A DNA stretch of 36,183 bases. Origin: an uncultured Clostridia bacterium (lineage in GTDB: Bacteria; Bacillota; Clostridia; Oscillospirales; Ruminococcaceae). The notes under the pieces are model-generated. The model saw only the letters and a list, made by a program, of their open reading frames with translations. It was not told where the DNA came from and did not search any database. This document shows, piece after piece, positions 14,698-22,803 of this stretch (its first letter is position 1; each line of letters starts with the position of its first letter). Where the stretch lies: the NCBI GenBank assembly GCA_947627235.1, contig CANQVG010000017.1, positions 1-36,183 on the forward strand, in the 5' to 3' direction. A program made the position numbers and the translations under genes.

Positions 14698-15540
14698 ATG
14701 AGCGTAAAAATTGTAATTGATTCTTCTGCCGACACCGCAGACGGCATAAAGGACAGATTTGAAACTGTTGCGCTGCCGATATTCTTCGGCGACGAAAAAT
14801 TTATCGACGGCGTGAACATCACCCATTCGGAGTTTTACGAGAAGCTCAAAAGCAGCGAACATCTGCCGAAGACAAGTCAAGCGACGCCTTACGACTACTC
14901 AGAGGTTTACAGAAAAATCACCGAGCGTGGCGACGACGCCGTTGTGCTGACCATTTCAAAAAAGCTCTCGGGTACATATCAGAGCGCGGTGATAGCCGCA
15001 GAAGATTATAAAGGGCAGGTTTATGTCGTTGACAGCGATACGGTCACAATAGGCGCGGGGGTTCTTGCGGAATACGCGCTTTTGCTTGCGGACGCCGGAA
15101 TGAGCGCCAAGGAAATCGCCGAAACGCTCGAAACCGCCAAAAAGCGGGTTCGCCTTATAGCAATGGTGGATACGCTCGAATATCTCAGAAAAGGCGGCAG
15201 GATTTCAAAGACCGTCGCTTTTGCGGGAGAGCTTTTATCATTCAAGCCTGTGATATGCGTTGAAGACGGCGAGGTAAAGCTCCTCGGAAAAGCTCACGGC
15301 GCAAAAAACGGCAACAACCTCTTAGAACAGGAAATAAACAAAGCGGGCGGCGTTGATTTTGACATGCCCGTTCTTCTCGGATACTCCGGAACCGACAGCA
15401 CGATGCTTCACCGATATATCGAGGACTTTTCAAAGCTCTGGGCAGGACACGTCGGGCTTAACATCTCGGAGATAGGAAGCGTTGTCGGGACGCACGCCGG
15501 TCCGGGAGCAATAGCCGCTGCGTTTTTCTCAAACAAATGA
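14698..15540 (+). CDS. DegV family protein (fatty-acid-binding type)
   Basis: 280 residues, the usual length. DegV/FakB proteins bind one fatty acid in a buried cavity and, in characterised cases, present it to the kinase FakA for phosphorylation and entry into phospholipids. Family signatures visible are IVIDSSADTAD at the start, TSQATPYDYSEVY, ISKKLSGTYQSA, VVDSDTVTIGAG, YLRKGGRISK, and GTHAGPGAIA at the C-terminus. ATG 14698 follows AAAGGAGAC and lies 14 nt after the MarR stop, so the two form an operon. No FakA gene is in the window. Confidence 0.93.
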   Translation: MSVKIVIDSSADTADGIKDRFETVALPIFFGDEKFIDGVNITHSEFYEKLKSSEHLPKTSQATPYDYSEVYRKITERGDDAVVLTISKKLSGTYQSAVIAAEDYKGQVYVVDSDTVTIGAGVLAEYALLLADAGMSAKEIAETLETAKKRVRLIAMVDTLEYLRKGGRISKTVAFAGELLSFKPVICVEDGEVKLLGKAHGAKNGNNLLEQEINKAGGVDFDMPVLLGYSGTDSTMLHRYIEDFSKLWAGHVGLNISEIGSVVGTHAGPGAIAAAFFSNK

Positions 15541-15577
15541 CATCGACATCTTTTCATAATAATACCTCCTTTAATCA

Positions 15578-15617
15578 CAAAACCGCGTCGCAGACAAACA
15601 GCCTCGGCGCGGTTTTG
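15578..15617 (+). terminator. Probable terminator after degV
   Basis: CAAAACCGCG (15,578-15,587) pairs perfectly with CGCGGTTTTG (15,608-15,617) around a 20-nt loop. The T-run is only four bases and within the stem, so termination is plausible but may be partial. Confidence 0.55.
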
Positions 15618-15627
15618 CATAAACCCC

Positions 15628-15656
15628 TTTACATTTCATTTTCACGGTGGTATACT
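15628..15656 (+). promoter_or_regulatory. Promoter of the tandem esterase operon
   Basis: TTTACA (15,628-15,633), 17-bp spacer, TATACT (15,651-15,656), about 44 bp before the first esterase ATG. Confidence 0.75.
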
Positions 15657-15699
15657 GTAATTATAAAATACGGAATTATCTACCGAGAGGACGGAATTG

Positions 15700-16989
15700 A
15701 TGAAACTAAAAAGAATTGTCTGCGGAATAGTCGCGGCGGCGGTATCGCTTTCGATGCTGTCGGGCTGCGGCTCAGACACCGCCAACGACATTAAGGAGGA
15801 TACCGAAATGGATATTCATAACACGGCCGACGACGCCAACTGGATAGCTACTTGGGGCGCCGCGATGCTCACTGCCGGAGCCGACCAGACCCCGTCAAAG
15901 CCCGCGCTTCCCAACAGCACCGTAAGACAGCAGATCAGGGTATCGGTAGGCGGCAAAAAGCTGCGTCTTGTGATATCAAACGAATACGGCGCAACCGATC
16001 TTGAAATTGAGAGCATAAAGCTCGCGAAGATTCCCGATCCGTCGAACTACAGCGTAGAGCTTGACACCGAGGCTGTTCTCACCTTAGACGGCGAGGAGAG
16101 CTTTAAGGTTCCCGCCGGAAAAAGAGTAACCACCGATGAGCTCGACTACGAGTTTAAAGCGCTTGAAGACCTCGCGATAACGATGAAGCTCGCAAGCGCG
16201 CCCTCTACAATCACCTGCCACACCGCTTCGAGGTGCTCGACTTGGGTCGCGGAGGGCGACCACGTCTCTGACAACGACTTCGGAACATATCAGGAAATGA
16301 CCGCGTGGTATTTCATTGCCGAGCTTGACACCGTGGGATATGAGAACAGCGGAGTTGTCGTCTGCCTCGGCGACTCGCTCACCGACGGAGCAAGCGTAAC
16401 CACAAACGGCTTTTCAACCTATCCTCAGGAGCTTGCACGGCAGTTTCAGTATGACATCGACCTCTTTGACCTCGCGGTCGTGAATATGGGAATCGGCGCT
16501 ACAGCCCTATACTCCTACGGCGGTGAGATAGCAGGTACCAACAGAGCAAACCGCGATGTTCTCGGAGTTCCCGGGATCAAATACTGCGTGCTGCTTATGG
16601 GGATTAACGACATCGGCGGCGCTCAGACCGACATCTCGGAAAACATAATCAACGAATACAAGTCGATAATCGACCGCTGCCACAAAAACGGCATAAAGAT
16701 TTTCGGTTGCACCCTCACCCCGATGAAGGGCAACAGCTACTACAACGAGCTTCACGAAAAGATAAGGCTTTCGGTCAACGAATTTGTGCTTTCGGAAGAT
16801 TCCGGCTTTGACGCCTGCATAGACCTTTCCTCCGCCGTCGCCTCCAAAAGCGACCCCGCTCAGATGGACAGACAGTATGTATCGGTCTGGAACGACTATC
16901 TCCACTTCAACGACAAGGGATACCAGCTCGTCGGACAGACCGTTTTTGAGCATATAAAAGAATATATTGAAAAGGAGAATTCCAAATGA
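15700..16989 (+). CDS. SGNH/GDSL hydrolase lipoprotein 1
   Basis: 429 residues. A lipoprotein signal ends in MLSGC (Cys about 25), so the protein is probably anchored outside the membrane. An N-terminal beta-sandwich (WIATWGAAMLTAG... RQQIRVSVGGKKLRLVISNEYG) precedes a catalytic SGNH domain: nucleophile Ser in VCLGDSLTDG, Gly/Asn blocks and LLMGINDIGG, and the Asp/His pair in DYLHFNDKGY. The layout matches XynE-like secreted esterases that remove acyl or acetyl groups, often from plant polysaccharides; the substrate is unproven. ATG 15700 fits the SD better than TTG 15697. The stop overlaps the start of a paralog by 4 bp (ATGA). Confidence 0.88.
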   Translation: MKLKRIVCGIVAAAVSLSMLSGCGSDTANDIKEDTEMDIHNTADDANWIATWGAAMLTAGADQTPSKPALPNSTVRQQIRVSVGGKKLRLVISNEYGATDLEIESIKLAKIPDPSNYSVELDTEAVLTLDGEESFKVPAGKRVTTDELDYEFKALEDLAITMKLASAPSTITCHTASRCSTWVAEGDHVSDNDFGTYQEMTAWYFIAELDTVGYENSGVVVCLGDSLTDGASVTTNGFSTYPQELARQFQYDIDLFDLAVVNMGIGATALYSYGGEIAGTNRANRDVLGVPGIKYCVLLMGINDIGGAQTDISENIINEYKSIIDRCHKNGIKIFGCTLTPMKGNSYYNELHEKIRLSVNEFVLSEDSGFDACIDLSSAVASKSDPAQMDRQYVSVWNDYLHFNDKGYQLVGQTVFEHIKEYIEKENSK

Positions 16990-18227
16990 CGGTATTCAAA
17001 AGAATCTTAGCGCTTTTAGCTGCGCTCTTACTGACTTTTTCGCTTGCGGGCTGCGGCGAAAAGGAGGTAATCATACCCGACGAGGACGGTTGGGTGTCAA
17101 CTTGGGCTTCGGCACAGCTTGCGGCGGGTGCCAATGAGACGCCTATAAACCCTCCGCTCAAGGAAAACACACTTCGTCAGCAGATAAGGGTAAACATCGG
17201 CGGAGACAAGATACGCCTTACGCTCTCCAACGAATACGGCTCTATCCCCGCGCAGTTTGAGTCTGTTCACATTGCGCACCTCGTCGCTGCGGGTGAAAAC
17301 GCCATCGACACCTCTACAGACACCGTTGTGACCTTCAACGGCGGCGAGACATCAGTCGATATACCCGTTGGTCAGAAGCTCGTTTCGGACGAAATAGACT
17401 TTAGCTTTGAGGCTCTTGACGACCTCGCTATAACGATAAAATTCGGCAAATTCGCCGGAAGCACCCCTACAAGCCACACGGGCGCCCGTTGCTCGACTTG
17501 GATTATCTCGGGCGATCACGTTGCGGACGAATCCTTTGAAGCCGAGGAAACAATGACGAGCTGGTACTTTATCAGCGAACTTGACGTTTGGGCAAAGGCG
17601 GGAAGCGGCACTATCGTCCTTCTCGGCGACTCCATAACCGACGGCTACGGCACCACGCCCAACCAGTTTGAGCGCTGGAGCGACGAGCTTACCCGTCAGC
17701 TTCAGGCAAATCCCGATACCCGGCACCTGACCGTAGCGAACGAAGGCATCGGCGGCAACTCCGTCTTCGGCGGCCTCGGCACGGCGGCACGCCTCAGATT
17801 TGAAAGAGACGTTCTCAATGTGGCGGGGGTCAGATACTGCGTTCTCCTAATCGGAATAAACGACATCGGCTACGCTCAAGAAGACATCTCGGAGTCGATT
17901 ATAACCGAATATAAGAGTATGATAGAGCAGTGCCATGAGCGCGGCATAAAGATTTACGCGGGAACCATACTGCCGGTCGGCGGCAACAGCTACTACAGCG
18001 AGCTTCACGAGCAAATCCGTCTTACGCTTAACGACTGGATGAAGTCAGGCTCCGCTAAGTTTGACGGCGTTATCGACTTTGCCGCCGAGCTTGCCGACCC
18101 CGCCGATCCTTCCCGCCTGCTGCCGGAATACAGCAACGACAACCTCCACCCGAGCATTGCTGGCTACAAGCGTATGGGCGAATTTGTCTACGAGCGGCTG
18201 CTTGAGATATGGAGCGAGGATAACTAA
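16986..18227 (+). CDS. SGNH/GDSL hydrolase lipoprotein 2 (paralog)
   Basis: 413 residues, colinear with the preceding gene: lipobox FSLAGC (Cys about 23), N-terminal sandwich with WVSTWASAQLAAGANETP and RQQIRVNIGGDKIRLTLSNEYG-like sequence, then the SGNH catalytic blocks VLLGDSITDGYG, VLLIGINDIGYAQ and DNLHPSIAGYK. All catalytic residues are kept in both copies, so this is a working tandem duplication rather than decay. The 4-bp ATGA overlap implies translational coupling. Divergence between the copies suggests related but different ester substrates. A terminator follows directly. Confidence 0.88.
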   Translation: MTVFKRILALLAALLLTFSLAGCGEKEVIIPDEDGWVSTWASAQLAAGANETPINPPLKENTLRQQIRVNIGGDKIRLTLSNEYGSIPAQFESVHIAHLVAAGENAIDTSTDTVVTFNGGETSVDIPVGQKLVSDEIDFSFEALDDLAITIKFGKFAGSTPTSHTGARCSTWIISGDHVADESFEAEETMTSWYFISELDVWAKAGSGTIVLLGDSITDGYGTTPNQFERWSDELTRQLQANPDTRHLTVANEGIGGNSVFGGLGTAARLRFERDVLNVAGVRYCVLLIGINDIGYAQEDISESIITEYKSMIEQCHERGIKIYAGTILPVGGNSYYSELHEQIRLTLNDWMKSGSAKFDGVIDFAAELADPADPSRLLPEYSNDNLHPSIAGYKRMGEFVYERLLEIWSEDN

Positions 18228-18239
18228 TCGAAATTAAAC

Positions 18240-18269
18240 AAAAGGCACGGTTAATGCCGTGCCTTTTTT
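18240..18269. terminator. Bidirectional terminator between esterase and arg operons
   Basis: AAAAGGCACGG (18,240-18,250), loop TTAATG, CCGTGCCTTTT plus further T residues to 18,269. The stem is perfect with A-rich and T-rich flanks, so it can end the esterase operon on the plus strand and the argCJBD operon on the minus strand, whose last stop is at 18,275. Confidence 0.88.
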
Positions 18270-18274
18270 CATAT

Positions 18275-19453
18275 TCAAAAGCTTTTCAGAGTTCGTTCCA
18301 GAGCGTCAAGCGCTTCATCAAGTTCGCCGAAGGTGATGCTAAGCGGCGGCAGAAGCCTTACCTTTGACTTTGCCGTGAGAAGCAGTACGCCGTTCGCGAT
18401 TCCCGCTTTCACAACGTCTGCCGATTTGATTCCGTCGTCAAGCTCTATTCCGAGCATCAGTCCCATACCCGAGATTCCGACGACATGCGGCATCCCGAGG
18501 ACGCGCTCTCTTATGTATTCTCCCTTTTTGACGACCTCGGCAAGAAAATCAGAGTCAAGGCGGTTTATTATTTCAACAGCGCCCGCGCAGGCTATCGGGT
18601 TGCCGCCGAAAGTGGTGGCGTGATCTCCCGGCGAGAAGACGTTTTCGACCTTTTCCCCAAACAGCACCGCCGCAAGAGGAAGTCCCCCGCCGATGCCCTT
18701 TGCCGAGGTGACAAGATCCGGCTTTATGCCGTACTGCTCAAAGCAATAGAGGCTGCCGGTTCTGCCGACGCCTGTCTGCACCTCGTCGATAATTAGAAGT
18801 ATGTCATTTTCACGGCAGAATTTTTCCGCCTCCCGGACAAATTCTCTGTCCACCGGCAGAACCCCGCCCTCGCCCTGAATAAGCTCCATCATCACGGCGC
18901 AGACGCCGTCGGATTTCGATTTCAGCTCCGAAATGTCCCCCGCAGTCACAAAGTCAAATCCCTCGGTGAACGGGAAAAAGTAATTGTGGAAGACGTCCTG
19001 ACCCGTTGCCGAAAGCGTGGTGACGGTGCGGCCGTGGAAGGAGTTTTTCAGAGTTAGGATTTTGCTCCTGCCCTCGCCGTATTTTGCAAACGAATACTTC
19101 CTTGCCGCCTTTATGGCCCCTTCGTTGGCCTCGGCGCCGCTGTTTGCAAAGAAGACCTTTTTCATACCTGTGCGCCTGCACAGAAGCTCGGCGAGCCTGC
19201 CGCAGGGTTCGGTGTAATAAAGGTTAGAGATGTGCTGAAGCTTTCCGAGCTGCTCCGTAACCGCCTTTATCCAGCCGTCGTCGCAGAAGCCGAGGGAATT
19301 TACTCCGATCCCACTCGTCATATCTATATAGCGGCGACCGTCGGCATCATAGCAGACGGCGTTTTTGCCGCTCGTAATAGCCACGGGAAACCTCCCGTAT
19401 GTGTGCGCGACATACTTGCTGTCGCGGCTCTGTATAATGTCAAAATTGCTCAT
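18275..19453 (-). CDS. argD: Acetylornithine aminotransferase
   Basis: 392 residues. A PLP enzyme that converts N-acetylglutamate semialdehyde to N-acetylornithine using glutamate. The class III aminotransferase pattern is clear: SGAEANEGAIKAARKY for phosphate binding, DEVQTGVGRTG with the cofactor Asp, and the Schiff-base Lys in TSAKGIGGGLPLAAV. Last gene of argCJBD, starting 4 nt after argB with an AAGGTGATATT ribosome site. As in other bacteria it may also serve as the succinyldiaminopimelate aminotransferase for lysine; this cannot be read from sequence. Confidence 0.95.
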   Translation of the reverse strand: MSNFDIIQSRDSKYVAHTYGRFPVAITSGKNAVCYDADGRRYIDMTSGIGVNSLGFCDDGWIKAVTEQLGKLQHISNLYYTEPCGRLAELLCRRTGMKKVFFANSGAEANEGAIKAARKYSFAKYGEGRSKILTLKNSFHGRTVTTLSATGQDVFHNYFFPFTEGFDFVTAGDISELKSKSDGVCAVMMELIQGEGGVLPVDREFVREAEKFCRENDILLIIDEVQTGVGRTGSLYCFEQYGIKPDLVTSAKGIGGGLPLAAVLFGEKVENVFSPGDHATTFGGNPIACAGAVEIINRLDSDFLAEVVKKGEYIRERVLGMPHVVGISGMGLMLGIELDDGIKSADVVKAGIANGVLLLTAKSKVRLLPPLSITFGELDEALDALERTLKSF

Positions 19454-19457
19454 AATA

Positions 19458-20324
19458 TCACCTTGTGAAAAGCGTTCCGATACCCTCGTCCGAGAACATC
19501 TCGATCAGTATCGAGTGCTCTATCCTGCCGTCTATCATAACAGCCTTTTTGACGCCGTCCTCAAGCGCCTTGACGAAGCTCTGAACTTTCGGTATCATTC
19601 CGCCCGAAATTATCCCCTGCTCGGTAAGCCCCGGCACCTCCGAAAGCTTTACCTCGGGTATCATCGAATCCGGGTCGTTCACGTCGCGCATAAGACCGCG
19701 TATGTCGGTCAGGGTGATGAGATTTTCCGCGCCGAGCGCTGCGGCTATCTCCGCCGCTGCGGTATCTGCGTTTATGTTGTAAACCTGACCTCTGTCGTCG
19801 GTGCCGACGGTAGCGATAACGGGTATGTAGCGGTTATAGATTGCGTTTGCGAGAGGCTGAGGGTCGATGTCGACGATCTCCCCGACAAATCCGAGATCCT
19901 TGCCGGTATCAAGCTTCTTCGCCTTTATCATTCCCCCGTCGATGCCGCAGAAGCCGAGAGCTTTGCCGCCGCACTGACTGATAAGCGAAACGAGGTCTTT
20001 GTTTATCTTTCCGGCAAGAACCATCTGAACAACCTCGGCGGTCTCGGCGTCGGTGTATCTGAGACCGTCTATAAAGCGGCTCTGCTTGCCGAGCGCCTTA
20101 AGAGTCTCGGTTATCTCGGGTCCTCCGCCGTGAACGAGCACCACTCTTACTCCTATGAGCGACAGAAGCACAATATCACTCATAACGGCTTTTTTAAGCT
20201 CGGGATTTATCATAGCGTTGCCGCCGTATTTGACTACGACCACCCTTCCGGTATACTTCTGAATATAGGGAAGCGCGCTGATAAGAACCCGCGCCTGTAA
20301 TCCCGTCGAGATACTGTCACTCAT
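19458..20324 (-). CDS. argB: Acetylglutamate kinase
   Basis: 288 residues. It phosphorylates N-acetylglutamate with ATP, the usual controlled step of arginine synthesis when ArgJ recycles acetyl groups. Amino-acid kinase fold motifs are VVVKYGGNAM, VLVHGGGPEI, and IPVIATVGTDD, with NINADTAAAEIA and the C-terminal GISGGMIPKVQ. The N-terminal extension before VVVKYGG (about 30 residues, LISALPYIQKYTG) is the type found in arginine-inhibited kinases, so feedback by arginine is likely. ATG after AAGGAGAG; 17 nt after argJ. Confidence 0.95.
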   Translation of the reverse strand: MSDSISTGLQARVLISALPYIQKYTGRVVVVKYGGNAMINPELKKAVMSDIVLLSLIGVRVVLVHGGGPEITETLKALGKQSRFIDGLRYTDAETAEVVQMVLAGKINKDLVSLISQCGGKALGFCGIDGGMIKAKKLDTGKDLGFVGEIVDIDPQPLANAIYNRYIPVIATVGTDDRGQVYNINADTAAAEIAAALGAENLITLTDIRGLMRDVNDPDSMIPEVKLSEVPGLTEQGIISGGMIPKVQSFVKALEDGVKKAVMIDGRIEHSILIEMFSDEGIGTLFTR

Positions 20325-20341
20325 AATTCTCTCTCCTTTTT

Positions 20342-21562
20342 TCAGGTCCTGTAATCGCCGTTTATTTTGACGTAATCATAAGTGAGGTCGCAGCCCCATG
20401 CGGTCGCCGAAGCACCGCCGTCCCCGAGGGAAATATCTATTTGGATTTCGTCCTCAGAAAGTATCTTCTTTGCTTCCTCCTCGCTGAAAGGCACACAGAA
20501 GCCGTTTTCCACGCCCTTGATGCCTCCCGCCGCGCTCGACATAGATATCGAAACCTTTGAAATGTCGAACTCCGCGCCGCAGTAGCCCATAGCGCAGAGC
20601 AGTCTGCCCCAGTTGGCGTCCGCTCCGTAGAACATCGCCTTCACAAGACTCGAAGAGATAACCCCGCGGGCTATTGTCTTCGCGGTCTTTGTGTCCGAAG
20701 CCCCGACGACTTTGCAGACAAGAAGCTTTGTCGCGCCCTCGCCGTCTGAAGCAATCATCGGAGCCATATAGTTACCGATAACCCCCAAAGCCTCGGTGAA
20801 GTGTCCGAAGTCCTCGCCCTCAGCCTCTATCGGCGCGTTTTCGGCGAGACCCGAAGCCATCACGGCTACCATATCGTTGGTAGATGTGTCGCCGTCGACG
20901 CTTATCATATTATAGGTATCGTCAACGACCGTCTTAAGCGCCTTAGCGAGCATCTCCGACGAAATCGCGGCGTCGGTGGTGATGAACGAGAGCATCGTCG
21001 CCATATTGGGGTGAATCATTCCGGAACCTTTTGCTATCGCGCCGAACCGCACCGTTTTGCCGCCGATTTCGGTCTCAAAGGATATCTGCTTGATTTTGGT
21101 ATCGGTTGTCATAATCGCGAGAGCGGCGTCCTCACCGCCCTCCTTTGAAAGCAGCTTGGGAAGCTCAGAAATGCCGTAGGAAATTGGCTCGATATCAAGG
21201 CTCTGACCTATTACGCCCGTCGAAGCTACTATAACGTCGCTCGGACTGATTCCGAGAGCCTTTGCGGTGAGCCCGCACATCGCCTCCGCCTTTTCGACGC
21301 CGTCGGCATTGGAGGTGTTGGCGTTGCCGCTGTTGCAGATTACCGCCCTCGCCCTGCCGTCCGCGATATTTGCACGCGTAACCGTTATCGGCGCGCCGTA
21401 TACTTTATTCTGCGTATAAACCGCAGCAGCGGTACATTCGGTATCGCAGAAAATCATTGCAATGTCCTTTTTGGAGCGGTTCTTGCGTACGCCGCAATGC
21501 ATACCTGCGGCAGTGAACCCCTTGGGAGCGCAAACGCCGCCCGTAACATTCTTTACAGTCAT
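20342..21562 (-). CDS. argJ: Bifunctional glutamate N-acetyltransferase/ornithine acetyltransferase
   Basis: 406 residues. It moves the acetyl group from N-acetylornithine to glutamate and, in bifunctional forms, can also acetylate glutamate from acetyl-CoA. The self-cleavage site with nucleophile Thr is in KGSGMIHPNMATMLSF; cleavage between Ala and Thr yields the two subunits. The C-terminal TYDYVKINGDYRT is typical. Whether it is mono- or bifunctional cannot be told from sequence; no argA-like gene is in the operon, so bifunctionality is likely. Its start overlaps the argC stop by 4 bp. Confidence 0.95.
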   Translation of the reverse strand: MTVKNVTGGVCAPKGFTAAGMHCGVRKNRSKKDIAMIFCDTECTAAAVYTQNKVYGAPITVTRANIADGRARAVICNSGNANTSNADGVEKAEAMCGLTAKALGISPSDVIVASTGVIGQSLDIEPISYGISELPKLLSKEGGEDAALAIMTTDTKIKQISFETEIGGKTVRFGAIAKGSGMIHPNMATMLSFITTDAAISSEMLAKALKTVVDDTYNMISVDGDTSTNDMVAVMASGLAENAPIEAEGEDFGHFTEALGVIGNYMAPMIASDGEGATKLLVCKVVGASDTKTAKTIARGVISSSLVKAMFYGADANWGRLLCAMGYCGAEFDISKVSISMSSAAGGIKGVENGFCVPFSEEEAKKILSEDEIQIDISLGDGGASATAWGCDLTYDYVKINGDYRT

Positions 21563-22509
21563 AAAAGCTTGTCTCCTTCACTCAAATAAGCCGTCTCGGG
21601 AAGCCCGAGCGCGATATTCATATTCTGCACGGCAGCCCCCGAAGCACCCTTGCCGAGATTGTCAAACACCGCCGTCAAGGTCATCTGCGCGTCGTTTCCC
21701 ATAACATAGAGGTTGAGACGGCAGGTCTTTTCGACTTCGTTCGCCGCCAGAAATCCGCTTTCCGGCGCTCTGCAAACCTTAATCAGTTCGGAACCTCTGT
21801 AAAACTCCGAGAGGGAATCAAACACTCCTTCAAGCGAAATTTTCTTTTCGAGGAGCTTTGAATATATCGGCACGCTTACCGCCATACCGCTGTAAAAGTC
21901 GGCGACTATGGGGTTGAAAACCGGCGCGGAGGATATTCCAGTCACAGCCTGCATCTCTGGCAGATGCTTATGAGTAAGTCCCAGTCCGTACTGCCTCGGG
22001 CTGTCAAACTCCGCAGGTCTTTCGGACGCCTCATACTGCGCTATCATCTTTTTACCGCCGCCGCTGTAGCCGGTGATGCTGTGGCAGGTAAACGGATAGT
22101 CCCTGCCTGCGATTCCGAGGCTTACGAGCGGGTAAACGCTCGCGATAAAACCCGTCGCGTGACACCCCGGGTTGGCGATTCTTTTGCCCTCGGCTATCGC
22201 TTTGCGATGGGCTTCGCTCAACTCCGCGAAGCCGTAAGCCCATCCCTCGGCGGTTCTGTGTGCGGTGGAGGCGTCTATCACCACGGCGCCGGGATTCTCA
22301 ACGAGCGCCACCGCCTCTTTTGCCGCCGCGTCGGGCAGGCAGAGAAAAACCACGTCGCTTTGGTTCATAAGCTTTTTGCGCTCTGCCGGGTCTTTTCTCA
22401 GCTCCGGCTCAATCTCCAGAAGCTCAATATCGCGGTGAGCCGACAGCCTCGTTCTGAGCTGTAGTCCGGTGGTTCCCTCGGCGCCGTCGATAAATGCCTT
22501 AAATCTCAT
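21559..22509 (-). CDS. argC: N-acetyl-gamma-glutamyl-phosphate reductase (short type)
   Basis: 316 residues. NADPH-dependent reduction of N-acetylglutamyl phosphate to the semialdehyde. The N-terminal FIDGAEGTTGLQLRTRL is the nucleotide-binding loop; the catalytic cysteine is in NPGCHATGF. Length and the EGTTGLQ pattern match the shorter type 2 ArgC rather than the roughly 345-residue type common in Bacillus and Clostridium, hinting that this gene has a different ancestry from many Firmicute operons. First gene of argCJBD; ATG preceded by a weak GAGTGAG. Confidence 0.93.
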   Translation of the reverse strand: MRFKAFIDGAEGTTGLQLRTRLSAHRDIELLEIEPELRKDPAERKKLMNQSDVVFLCLPDAAAKEAVALVENPGAVVIDASTAHRTAEGWAYGFAELSEAHRKAIAEGKRIANPGCHATGFIASVYPLVSLGIAGRDYPFTCHSITGYSGGGKKMIAQYEASERPAEFDSPRQYGLGLTHKHLPEMQAVTGISSAPVFNPIVADFYSGMAVSVPIYSKLLEKKISLEGVFDSLSEFYRGSELIKVCRAPESGFLAANEVEKTCRLNLYVMGNDAQMTLTAVFDNLGKGASGAAVQNMNIALGLPETAYLSEGDKLL

Positions 22510-22549
22510 CTTCTCACTCTTTTCGGGTGTACTGTTCCATTTCAGAACT

Positions 22550-22577
22550 ATTATAACAACTTGCGTGAAGTTGTCAA
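22550..22577 (-). promoter_or_regulatory. argCJBD promoter with operator-like dyad in the spacer
   Basis: Minus strand TTGACA (22,572-22,577), 16-bp spacer, TATAAT (22,550-22,555), about 40 bp before argC. The perfect dyad ACAACTTGCGTGAAGTTGT (22,556-22,574; 7-bp arms, 5-nt centre) fills the spacer and reaches into the -35, so any protein on it would block RNA polymerase. It does not match the known ARG box. Confidence 0.78.
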
Positions 22578-22692
22578 GGGCTTACAGCACAAATTTGAAA
22601 ATTTTATGTATAATATTCATAATCTCAAGCTTATATTGCATAAATATAAAACAAATTGCTGAGTATTGCATATATTCTGCATATTATTGCAA

Positions 22693-22731
22693 ATAAAATC
22701 CGCCTGCGATGTAATCGCAAACGGATTTTAT
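22693..22731 (-). terminator. Terminator of the EF-G-like gene
   Basis: ATAAAATCCG (22,693-22,702) and CGGATTTTAT (22,722-22,731) form a perfect 10-bp outer stem; GCGAT/ATCGC (22,706-22,710, 22,714-22,718) form an inner stem. On the minus strand it ends in TTTTATTT, about 73 nt after the stop of the upstream gene. Confidence 0.82.
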
Positions 22732-22803
22732 CTATTGATACTGTGAGATTATTCCAAAGTTTAGTCCGACTGTTCGGAAGCAGCGCAAAGTCCCGTCGGT
22801 ATT

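Noticed and set aside
19365-20300. 311-codon open frame on the plus strand
   Set aside because: It lies opposite argB and argD, whose sequences are strongly conserved; it has no ribosome site and no recognisable domain.
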